The notes beneath the pieces are model-generated. The model was not told the origin of the DNA. It saw nothing but the letters and a program-made list of their open reading frames with translations, and searched no databases. The translations under genes and the position numbers were made by a program. 64,000 nt of DNA from assembly GCA_033819885.1 (NCBI GenBank), contig JAQYUZ010000034.1, positions 1 to 64,000 of the forward strand, given 5' to 3'. Each line of letters begins with the position of its first letter. The first letter of the stretch is position 1. This DNA comes from Microbotryomycetes sp. JL201. Taxonomy: Eukaryota; Basidiomycota; Microbotryomycetes. This document shows positions 21,598 to 30,656 of this stretch, piece after piece.

Positions 21598-24325
21598 ATG
21601 GTCGAAGTTGACGTAGCCGTGCGTGAGCAGGCCGAGCAGCTTCGTACATGGACGGGTCTAGACGAGCAGTCTGCCGTACGATACATCCTGGTGCGGTCGC
21701 GCTGTGAACAGAACAGGAACGAGCGTATGGTTGAGCTGACGCCCCACTCGCTGGCGCGTGGTAGCGCTTCAAGGACGTTCAGACGGCTACAAATGCATTT
21801 TTGGACGGACAAACGGCGGATCCTCTGCCCGAGCTGGCCGATTGGGCACAGGAAGATCCGCAGCCGCCGCCGCTGATCGGACCAGACAGCGGATCGCCGC
21901 TTGCGACGCATGGCCGTGGCACAGCAACGCAACAAGCTAGCCAAAACACTGAATTGACTCTGTGGAGTGAGCTTGAAGCTTTGCTGCAGGCCAAACTATT
22001 GAGGCCTGAGCGCAAGAGACTGACTGTCCATCGACATCAACTTGCTAGACGAGCCGCGTGCGCCGCCACAATCACCAACGGCCGATATCGACTTGACGAA
22101 AGACAGTGACGACGCGGACCTCGCCCGTGCTGTTGCAATGTCAAGACAGGAGAGCAATGTCGAAGACGACGAGCTGAACCAGGCTCTTGCTCAGAGTCTG
22201 TGCGACCTCAGCAAAGAAGACGCGAGCACACATACAAGAGGCGCCGTTGCTGCTGTCAGCATTGCGCCCGAGGCAAGAGTGCGCGCGGAACATACGTCAG
22301 TCTAGCCTGGACCTGTCTGGTTCATGTCCAGATTCTCACTCAGCTGTGCAGACCGGCTGTGCTACGTTCTGGATCCGCACTTATGGGAGACTTGGCCGCG
22401 TACGTGCAATGTCTGTATGCGATTCCAACATGGCGAAAAGCGGTCTTCGATTTCCGGCCATCCCAGGACGAGCTCAGCTGCAACAAGGATCTCTCAGCAC
22501 TATGGCACGGTGGGTCCAGCGACCCCCTGAGCTCGTCCGACAGCACTGCTCCAACCGAAATATGGGGTAAGCGTCTTTGCCACCGTGGCTACGCACCACT
22601 GTATCTGGGCCACGATAGCTGACGCAAGGTGCAGTGATCTTGGCTTTGCAGCGTTTATTTGCCGCTATGCGAGACACGAAGCGGTCCTTCTTACACACGA
22701 CGGAGCTCGAAGAGACGATGGGCCGTCATGTGGAAGAATTAGTCAAGCCCGGGGCTGATGCGTCCGATTTCATCAAAGGTAAGCACTCTCTGCAGCCGGA
22801 GAGGCGTCAGTTGCACAAAATATGACTGAAGTCGGATCGGACATGCGCTGCAGGGCTGCACGAAGAGCTGGCCGCGATCATCTCGCGCGATACGACAACT
22901 ACAGCACCCGATGGGTGTGTGCTCCTCACGTTTATCTCTCTGCACAACGGAGGATGCTTACACGGACGATGATAGCAGTCGATTCATCTACTGCGGAGTA
23001 CGCGTCTCGAAATCAGATCCCACAGTCGACGTGACGGATGATCGGCAGACGGGAATTCCATCATCTGCAGTGAGCCTCGCGAAAAAAGAAAGGGAGCTCG
23101 AGGACCATGAACTATCGCTGACTGTTTGCCCTACATAGGTAACAGATGCGCCTGTGAGAGCCTTCGGCGAATCTCCAGATGACCTCTACTCGGCACTCCG
23201 CCGCGCATTCTCGGACACTCCCGACAAGCCAAATGAAGGAATGGGGCTACTCACAACTGTGCCCGACACTCTTGCAATAAGGCTACGGAGAGAGCTTGTG
23301 ACGTCGCTGGACCAGTTTGGCAGCAATCGGACGCGTCAGCATTTCAAGCCGCCGGCGGAAATGTATCTCGACCGGTTCATGCTTCGAAATCGCACCAAGA
23401 TAATAGAAGCCAGTCGCGACCTGGACAGACTTGAACGGGACCTGAGCCAGCTCAAGGCAGCCAAGCGCAACATCGCAACAACCGAGGTGAGGCTCCCGTC
23501 AATTGCACCTGTCGTTGTATTGACAAGCCGTTCGTGATAGGATGGTCGAGATGGAGCAGAGCTTGTGCAAAGTGGTATCGATCTACTCTGTAGAACGAAC
23601 GATGACGCGCATGACAAGTCCAGGTCGAACCGAAGAGATCGACTCCTCGCAAAGCTGCTTATGATTCGGGACACTGTGACGCAGTCGATGAGAGGCAAGT
23701 CGCTAGAATAGGCAGACTGGCAAACTTTTGTTCGGCTGACCTTCCGCTGCAGAGTACGATGAGCGAGTACGAGCGCTGGAGGCAGAGTCTGTCGCGCTGC
23801 TCAACGACGACGCTTCGATGAAGCAGACCGGGCCCTTCGAGCTGTGTTCAATCCTTATGCGCAACGGACTCAACGGTCGAGGAAGCTCGTGGGCAGTAGT
23901 TCGGGACGAACGCGGCAGATGGTGGCGAACTAGCGACTTCGTTGCTGAGGAGGTGACGCTTGAGGACGTCTTAACAGACAGGTCAGGCCTTCACATGGGC
24001 GCAGGAGCCACATTCTTATTCTATCAAAGTAAGCAAACTGCTGCAAAACATCTCAATGTCCCGTCGATGCTCAAGGTCAGAGAATTCGAGGGCTATTCGT
24101 TGCGAGCCAAGCTGACCTTGATAAATTCAGGACCTCGTCTTGCTTGACAATTATGCGTTTGCTGCAGAGTTGCCTCTCGACCTGACTCAGTCTTGGCAGC
24201 TTCCGCCCAAGCCCCAAATCCCGGTCGAAGACAACTCGGGACTGGCCGAGCCCGTTGAAGAGATTTTGGCGTTCTCGCGCGAGGAAGCCGCATCACCGAC
24301 CCCAGTCGATGTCGTTCCCGAGACA
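21598..24325 (+). CDS. UBA-UIM-USP protein, USP25/28-like, catalytic residues absent
   Basis: The domain order matches USP25/28. A UBA-like domain (TGLDEQSAVRYIL-RFKDVQTATNAFLDG) is joined by the intron 21691-21764. Two ubiquitin-interacting motifs follow (DADLARAVAMS; DELNQALAQSL) after the intron 21967-22048. Next is a USP domain with a coiled-coil insertion (near 23390-23490) and the closing LHMGAGATFLFYQ. The Cys box region reads RPAVLRSGSALMGDLAAYVQ, where active enzymes have GNTCYLNS, and there is no Cys at that place. The His box reads LMRNGLNGRGSSW, where GHYW is expected. The protein therefore looks like a pseudo-deubiquitinase that could still bind ubiquitin. The 3' end is open. Reading on gives a stop at 24145, a GTAAGC donor at 24029 leads to a stop near 24183, and a GTCAGA donor at 24076 with acceptor 24130 leads in frame into TSR4. 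Confidence 0.75.
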
Positions 24326-25742
24326 ATGGGCGACGTGACTCCTACAGAAAGTCGAGCGGTTGCCGAGACAACGTTGAGGTTGCGTGGTGGTTCGGCTCAA
24401 CATAGCTCAAGCAACCTCGACAGCGGAGCTGATGACCCAACCTTCGATGAAGATGACGATGATTACGATGAGAACGATGAGGACGAGGTCGAACTTGGGT
24501 TATTGAAGCCAATGCCAGACACTTGGGATGTTGACTATGCTGTCGGCAAAGTTGGTGGGATCCCGCGATATCTGGATCCTCGCTCTCCCTTGGACATCGA
24601 AGATGTCGCGTGTCGACTATGTGGCGCAATCATGCCATTATTGCTGCAGGTAGGCCATGGTGGTGCAGCGAAGAGTTAGTTTTTGCTCACAATATTCCCG
24701 ACTAGATCAACTCGCCAGACGATTCGAAGCCTCACGCGCAAGCACGCGCTCTCTATGTCTTCATCTGCGCAAGCGCTAGGTGTAACGCGGGAGCTGCAGG
24801 TCCGCCAGTGCGTATCTGGAGATCTCAAATGCCTAGTCCGAACGCTTTTTTCCCGCATACGGCCGAAACGCAAAGCCTGCGCGCGGAACTCGGTGAGCTG
24901 CCAAGTTACAATTGATAACAGGCCGTGATTGACCTACTTGTTGTAGAGTCCCGGCTTTCAGCGTCTTTGGGTCTTGCCGCCAAGCCAGAACTCGCCCGTT
25001 CACCGTGGAAAGAGTGGGACATCGAATCCGAACCAGAACCTTACGAGGAGTCTTACCTTCCAAGTGAGCCTGTCTCTGCACCAGAAAGCTGATTGGCAGA
25101 GCATGACTAACGCCAAATATCATCAGCCGCCGTGCCAGCTGCTGACAGCAATGGCGCCGAAGACGCCGTCGAGCCAGATACCAAGACTGGAGTCGATTCT
25201 ACCTTCTTAAGATTCCAGGAACGGTAGGTCTCTCCGAGATCGTTTCCGTGGCCTTGCTGATACGGAACCCACCGCAGTATCGAGCGGCTGCCAGAGCAGG
25301 TACTCAGGTCAATCGAAGCCGTGCTCGTCGAATGTGCCCGGATTTCTTATCATGTTCCCTCTACAGGTTCTACCGGCTGCCGGATGTGCAAGATCCCGAA
25401 CCTTTGTGGGCCAATGAAAGCAAGGTGTCGCCGGACGACCTGCCTGCTTGCCCGCTGTGCGGTGGTCCCAGGAAAATCGAATTCCAGGTGAGGCAGGTCT
25501 CTCGTCTGAGTGTCGGTGAGGCTGGCTGACGTACGATGGGGCGTGGTCACTGCAAGATTGTATCGACTTTGCTCAATTTCGTCAAGGACGACAATCTCAC
25601 CTTCGATTCGCTGCTTGCGTTCACATGCGCCCTCAATTGCCCAATCCCTGACAGGCCGAATGGTTTGACGGGCTGGGCCGAGGAATGTGTCGTCAACCAG
25701 TCGTTCGCGAACGAGGGCGTGCGCTTCGGTCGAGGCACGTGA
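24326..25742 (+). CDS. TSR4: TSR4/PDCD2-like 20S pre-rRNA processing factor
   Basis: TSR4 is the dedicated chaperone of ribosomal protein uS5 and is needed for 40S maturation. The sequence shows a very acidic start (DEDDDDYDENDEDEVELG), then VGKVGGIPRYLDP and a Zn-binding CRLCG...PLLLQ block. The second half has DSTFLRFQERIERLPEQVLR, FYRLPDVQDPEPLW and ACPLCGGPRKIEFQ. A 69-nt intron (25488-25556) precedes the last exon (IVSTLLNFVKDD...TFDSLLAFTC), which ends at TGA 25740. Other introns lie near 24650-24705, 24890-24945, 25060-25125 and 25225-25275. The ATG at 24326 is the best independent start, but the frame stays open upstream to about 24131, so it may be the 3' half of a fusion with the USP-like gene. 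LRLRGG is encoded at 24374-24391. Confidence 0.85.
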
Positions 25743-26005
25743 CCTGAGCTTGATAGACGGTAGAGACTGTGTGAAAAGAACACGCGTGACTTCAGACCCG
25801 AGTCCCTTTGCCCTGATAAAATGCGCACAGGGTTGCGCGCTTTGGCATTAACTACGACTTTGTACTCACGCTACACCGCGACGGGCTTGTGCGGCGCGCG
25901 CGATTGCTCACGTCCTAGGTCGGTTGCCGCAGCCTCGAGCCAGCATCGACGAGACACGCTGATGAGCTGCATGCTTTTGTGGATCAGCTGCTCACGCGCC
26001 GGAGC

Positions 26006-28804
26006 ATGAGCCGCGACGACGGCAGCGCGGGCGTTGATGCGAGTGATGGCCCCGCACACGATCCTCAAAACGCTCCGACGCTCGATCTGACCGGATTGGC
26101 TGATGATGACGCGTTCCAGTCCGAGGCGGCGTGGCTCAATGCCGTGCTCGCGAGCACCGGTGGCACCGACACGACAGAGCTCGCTGCACTAGACCACGCG
26201 CTCAGCGGCACGCTCGCACAACTCAACACCCTTACTCACGACACGTCAAACCTCGTCGACCGGACAATTGACGACATTTCGCGCAGCGTACCTCGTTTAG
26301 CGTTCGACTTGCAGCTCATGCGCGAGAACGCTTTGCTGCTGCAGTTCACGCTCGACAGCCTGCGCAAACGATCAGGACCGGGCACAGACAGCACTTCGCA
26401 AATCTCGAAAGTTATGGACAAGCTCAGGGTCCTCGACCTCATCAAATCACGCATGGAAGCCAGTCGCGACGTTCTTCGGGAGGCAGAGAGCTGGAGTAAC
26501 TTGGAGAGCGAAGTTACAGGTCTTGTGGGCGAACAGCAGTTTGTCAAAGCGGCAGAGCGCCTCGAAGAAGCCGCGCGCTCCATGGTTGTGTTTCAAAACA
26601 CGGCAGAGTACGAGCAAAGGCGAGCGCTCATGGTCTCACTCCAGAACCAGCTCGAGGCATCGCTGTCGTCACCACTCGTCACCGCAATCAACAGCAGAGA
26701 TATCAAGGCGTGCAAACAGTTCCACGGTATCTTTGCCCAGATCCAGCGCGACGCAGAATTCACAGCCTACTACTTTGGCTCGAGGCGGGCGAAGCTGGTC
26801 GACATGTGGACGAAAGCTGGGTTGAACGAACACGACGAACAAGCTGGAACAGATTTGAACTCACACAAGATAGCGGGATCGGCTTCCACCGCTTTGCTGA
26901 TGAAGTTCTACGACGATCTGCTCAGCCTCGTGCAAGAGGAGCGCACATACATCCCCGCCGTCTTTCCTGATGCGGCTCAGACGCTTTCTGCACTCGTACA
27001 GACAACCCTGGAAGGGCTGTCACCTTCCTTTTCGCAGAGATTATCAGATCTTGTAGAACATCACGGAGCCGTCGCCTTGCCCGAGCTCATTCAATCGTAT
27101 CGTGCAGCGGAAGGCTTTGCCCTGGCTTTCGACCAGCTCGCAAGGCAGATTGATCAATCGGCAGACCGCTCCTCTTCAACGCCATCCGATAATTCGCCAG
27201 CCGTTCAGACGCCAAGTAGAGGGCCTCGCCGTCACTCCCATCGCCTGTCCGCTTCGAAGCGCCTCAGTAGTCGGTCCATCTCGTTTACCGCCGCTCAGGC
27301 TCCCAGTCTGAACCGCGGCAATGACGAGCCTCTTCAAGCATGGGAGACCGCACTGTTTGAGCCTTACCTCGACTGGCAAGTCGGGTATGCAGATCTGGAA
27401 GGCAGGTATCTCGATCACGAGTTGGCTAGGGCCATCAAGGGTCGAGACGTACTGTCGTTCATGGCAGGACCGGCTGCAGCGAGGCAACTGTGGGATCTGG
27501 CGAACGGAGTGTACGCTTCACTGGAAGACTCGTTTGGGCGATTACTGGCTTTCACTCACGGCTATGCGGCAGCAAGTCTGATTCAGGTGATGGACGGCCA
27601 CCTTGCGTCGTTTCTGGAGCATTTTCGGGCCCAGGTCGCAAAGGCTAACGAGACAAAATCGCAAGGATCAATAAGCGGTAGAGAGGTTGAAGAGGATGAG
27701 ACGGCATTTGAAGGACTCGAGTACTCGGCTGAAGATTGGGAGGCCGTTCAGAGAGGGTTGCGACTTCTGTCTACTTGTCGGGCGCTTCACGAGAGGCTTA
27801 TCGCGTTCGAAAACAAACTTCAAGGTCGCGTTGCGATTCTCGCTCAAACGATCCGTTCAGCTCGCCTGGAACCCGAGTACACGCTTCCTGGCACCACAAA
27901 AGGCGGTCTGACCATCTTGCGACAGTCAGCGCTGAACTCGGCCGAGCTCGCCGACTTGCTTGATCCCTTCGAGACCGAGACCAGTAGGCTGCCAATGCCT
28001 CTGCTGTTGTCGAAAGCTCGGGGTGCCACCGCCGAGTTTACTCGTACAACGCAGATGCTGCTCCACGATATAATCCTGGCACCGCTTCTGGCTCACGTTG
28101 CAGGTTACGCCAACCTGGCCACATGGTCGATCACGACGGACCCGAGCGCCAGGGGTTACAACGATCTATCAATTCCGACTTTCTCGCTCTCTCCAACAGA
28201 CGCGATCACGCGTGTTGGCGAAGGACTGTTCAACCTGCCACGTCTATTCGAAGTTTACGCTGAAGACGACGCACTCGGGTTCTCCATCGAAACTTTGCCG
28301 CACGTCGACGTTGAAGCGCTCAGGGCACTTCGACAAGAGTCTGAAGCTATTCAGCAAGCTCGAACAACGACACATCGTCTGTCAGAGTCTATGTCTGGCG
28401 ATATGGTGCAATCTCAGTCGCTGCACCGATCGGCTTCGTCACAGTCGCGACCTGTTGGCACACTTGCAGCCGGCCAGCAGCCGCCTCTGCAAGTTGGTGC
28501 AGAGACCGTCATTGCGACCTGGCTGTCATCGCTCACGCTGTCCGTGCTCAAGCATTTCGCAAGTGTCATCCTGCCTAGTTTCTCGCGCCTGTCCAGACAC
28601 GGAGCCGCCCAACTCGTTTCAGACTTGGACTACATTTCAAACGTCGCGAGGGCACTTGACGTCGAAACATTGGAAGACCTGGCCGCTTGGCGAGAAGCAG
28701 CGGCATGTGAAGACAAGGACAAGCTAGCAGACGCCAACATACCTGGCGAAATTGCAGACAAAGTCGCGAGAATCAGAGGCTGGAGGCGGACATCGTTGTC
28801 ATGA
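26006..28804 (+). CDS. COG7: Conserved oligomeric Golgi complex subunit 7
   Basis: COG7 belongs to lobe B of the COG tether, which controls retrograde vesicle traffic in the Golgi. The single 932-residue frame has the family N-terminus (AFQSEAAWLNAVL, then long helices with VDRTIDDISRSVPRL and FDLQLMRENALLLQ). Helical-bundle sequence runs throughout and a DLDYISNVARALDVE block lies near the C-terminus, matching the length and helical character of COG7. A Ser-rich, presumably disordered insert lies at about 27160-27310. The first ATG in frame is 26006. The frame is open further upstream but without an ATG. It is intronless, unlike nearly all its neighbours. Confidence 0.85.
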   Translation: MSRDDGSAGVDASDGPAHDPQNAPTLDLTGLADDDAFQSEAAWLNAVLASTGGTDTTELAALDHALSGTLAQLNTLTHDTSNLVDRTIDDISRSVPRLAFDLQLMRENALLLQFTLDSLRKRSGPGTDSTSQISKVMDKLRVLDLIKSRMEASRDVLREAESWSNLESEVTGLVGEQQFVKAAERLEEAARSMVVFQNTAEYEQRRALMVSLQNQLEASLSSPLVTAINSRDIKACKQFHGIFAQIQRDAEFTAYYFGSRRAKLVDMWTKAGLNEHDEQAGTDLNSHKIAGSASTALLMKFYDDLLSLVQEERTYIPAVFPDAAQTLSALVQTTLEGLSPSFSQRLSDLVEHHGAVALPELIQSYRAAEGFALAFDQLARQIDQSADRSSSTPSDNSPAVQTPSRGPRRHSHRLSASKRLSSRSISFTAAQAPSLNRGNDEPLQAWETALFEPYLDWQVGYADLEGRYLDHELARAIKGRDVLSFMAGPAAARQLWDLANGVYASLEDSFGRLLAFTHGYAAASLIQVMDGHLASFLEHFRAQVAKANETKSQGSISGREVEEDETAFEGLEYSAEDWEAVQRGLRLLSTCRALHERLIAFENKLQGRVAILAQTIRSARLEPEYTLPGTTKGGLTILRQSALNSAELADLLDPFETETSRLPMPLLLSKARGATAEFTRTTQMLLHDIILAPLLAHVAGYANLATWSITTDPSARGYNDLSIPTFSLSPTDAITRVGEGLFNLPRLFEVYAEDDALGFSIETLPHVDVEALRALRQESEAIQQARTTTHRLSESMSGDMVQSQSLHRSASSQSRPVGTLAAGQQPPLQVGAETVIATWLSSLTLSVLKHFASVILPSFSRLSRHGAAQLVSDLDYISNVARALDVETLEDLAAWREAAACEDKDKLADANIPGEIADKVARIRGWRRTSLS

Positions 28805-28867
28805 ATCAAGACAAATGACAATCTTATGCATTTGAAACTCAAACATTTTAGACAACAACAATGAAAC

Positions 28868-30173
28868 TCAGAGCAGAAAAGCAAAACGGCTGCAGATCAA
28901 GGCACTTTGCTTGATCTGAATCAATTGAGTGTCAGATTTTGTCGACAGGCGCCCTAGCTCGTTCTGTGTCGATGGAGAAGACGACAATGCCACTTGCTGA
29001 AAAGGCTCCCATAGCCAGACTTCTGCTCCCGGAACGGTGAACCTGAGATCGTGAGGGCAAGTCGGCACAACTATTGAACGTTGAGCGTGCACTGTCGACT
29101 CGAGAGTGGATTTGCCCTTGGCTTTCTTGGCGGCTGGCGAAAACGTTGGAACAGTCGAAGTCGGATGCTCGTTGAGCGACAGGACGACGAGTCCTTGATT
29201 ATCGGACATAGGATGCCCCTCGGACGATGACGACAAGATTTGGCAGTGCGCGACAGCAATCTTGCGCTCGTCTCGTTTGGTCGGCGAGGGAATCGGCGTT
29301 GACAACGTCCTGGCCGAGCCAAAGGAGTGAACTTGGACGACGGTGATCCTTAGATCGGGTCGCAGCGCCTTTGTCAACAGTGAGCGTTCCAAAGGCATGA
29401 CGAGGGTTGCCAGCTGCCTAGAGATGCTGTGCAGCCACAATGATTGCGAGGTCTTGGACGAGGACAAGACGCCTTGGGCACGCGTTGCCAAACCCATTCT
29501 GCAGGAGGGCAACTCAGCTTGACCAAGCCCGCAGGTTCCAATACAAGCCGACAGACACGACATAGCCGCCCTTCTTTTTGCGTGGACTCCAAAACTCGCC
29601 CGACTCTTCATCAAACGCCTTGGTTTCGTCAAACTCGTCGAGTGAGGCTTGTGGAACCAGCTCGAGCAGACTCTTGGCTTCCTCGGAAATCAACTTTCCT
29701 CCTACACTTGGTTTCGAGAGCGATTGAAACATCTGCTTTGCCCGGGCCGACGGCGGAGAGGCGAGTAGGGCTTTGGGTGGCGATTGAACGCTTTTGGCGG
29801 GGTCCTGGAATGTGCGCTGCCCAACAGGTGTTGTTGAGCGGCCCAGACGAGACAGAGGCGCTGAATGACTGCTTGTGCGACTGCCGACGTTCGTCTGTGG
29901 AGTACTGAACGTTGGCAGAGCTAGAGAACGTACCGTCTCGCTGTTAGGTCGCGGTCACTGACTCAGTGAGCAGCAAGACATGCCTGACAGGGGCCTTGAA
30001 GCCGTCTTGGTAGCCCATGCGGGTGTTTGCGGCGCTGGCAACTCTTGTTGCGTCCGTGGTCGCTTGTCCGGGCGCACCGGCTGCTTCAAGTCTGTCAAAC
30101 GCTTGCGTGTAGCTGGAGCCGGCGATTGGCGAGCGACGTCTATTCTAGCTGCGGATTTCAAGTTCGACAGCAC
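28868..30173 (-). CDS. Hypothetical protein, unrecognised
   Basis: I do not recognise this gene. The first exon (30173 down to about 29960) encodes MLSNLKSAARIDVARQ and a Pro/Lys/Arg-rich stretch. A second exon gives a Ser/Pro-rich linker and EEAKSLLELVP...DEFDETKAFDEESGEFW, followed by a basic KKKGGYVV. After another intron (about 29470-29545) a more globular part follows, with LWLHSISRQLATLVMPLERSLL, RITVVQVHSFG and VPGAEVWLWEPFQQVAL. The alternating strands and the G-x-x-V-x-x-W-x-P pattern could be an OB-like fold, but that is only an impression. The stop is at 28868, converging on COG7. A (GTCA)6 repeat lies 14 bp upstream of the start codon. Confidence 0.5.
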
Positions 30174-30186
30174 GTGACGACATCAA

Positions 30187-30210
30187 GTCAGTCAGTCAGT
30201 CAGTCAGTCA
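30187..30210. repeat. (GTCA)6 tetranucleotide microsatellite
   Basis: Six perfect tandem copies of GTCA lie 14-37 bp upstream of the start codon of the minus-strand hypothetical gene, probably in its 5' UTR. It is short and perfect, hence potentially length-variable among strains. Confidence 0.9.
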
Positions 30211-30656
30211 TTGGTTCATGCCGAGAGCGAGCGATGGCCGAGCGCAATCGCACATGGCGCACAGAACGCGCGCACCTCGCAGGTCTGCAGCCGCTTTCAA
30301 AGGTGTGATTGTCGCCGTCGGATGCGTGCTCATGGCGTTCGAGGCCGTAGTGACTGGCCGGCGCTGGTCGGTGGCACGAGACTCTGCCATGACATCACAG
30401 CTCGCTGTCGCAGTTGGTCGCTCACGTCTATGTGCTGCTCCGGTATGCCGAGACGTGCTGCAGTTATCGTTGACGCGGTCCGGCGCCATTGCTCATGCCA
30501 TTGCGGTAGCGATCGCGCGCAAGAGGATGGCGCGCCGAGCGAGCACACGCCGACGCAGAACGGTGCAACACTTTTCCTCGTTGTAATTTTTCACAGCACG
30601 CATTCTCTTCACAAACAAGGAAAATACAGGTCCCATATTGTCTTTTTGACTCTCCC
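30211..30656. other. Gap between the hypothetical gene and SYP1
   Basis: No supported gene. A plus-strand open frame (30218-30586) encodes an Arg-rich sequence with one hydrophobic segment (GVIVAVGCVLMAF) but matches nothing known to me. High GC content makes such frames common by chance. The right end is the 3' flank of the minus-strand SYP1 gene, and the left end is the promoter of the hypothetical gene. Confidence 0.4.

Noticed and set aside
21204-21944. 246-residue minus-strand frame across the Hrp1-like and USP-like genes
   Set aside because: It is antisense to two supported genes, with Arg/Ser/Cys-biased composition and no recognisable motif.
22345-22400. Catalytic Cys of the USP in CRPAVL or QCLYA
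   Set aside because: These Cys residues lie about ten residues before and just after the expected Cys-box position relative to the conserved Q-x-L-x-x-I-P block, so neither can be the nucleophile.
30218-30586. 122-residue plus-strand frame with one hydrophobic segment
   Set aside because: There is no known family, no clear promoter or intron signals, and it sits in a short intergenic gap. Kept only as a note.
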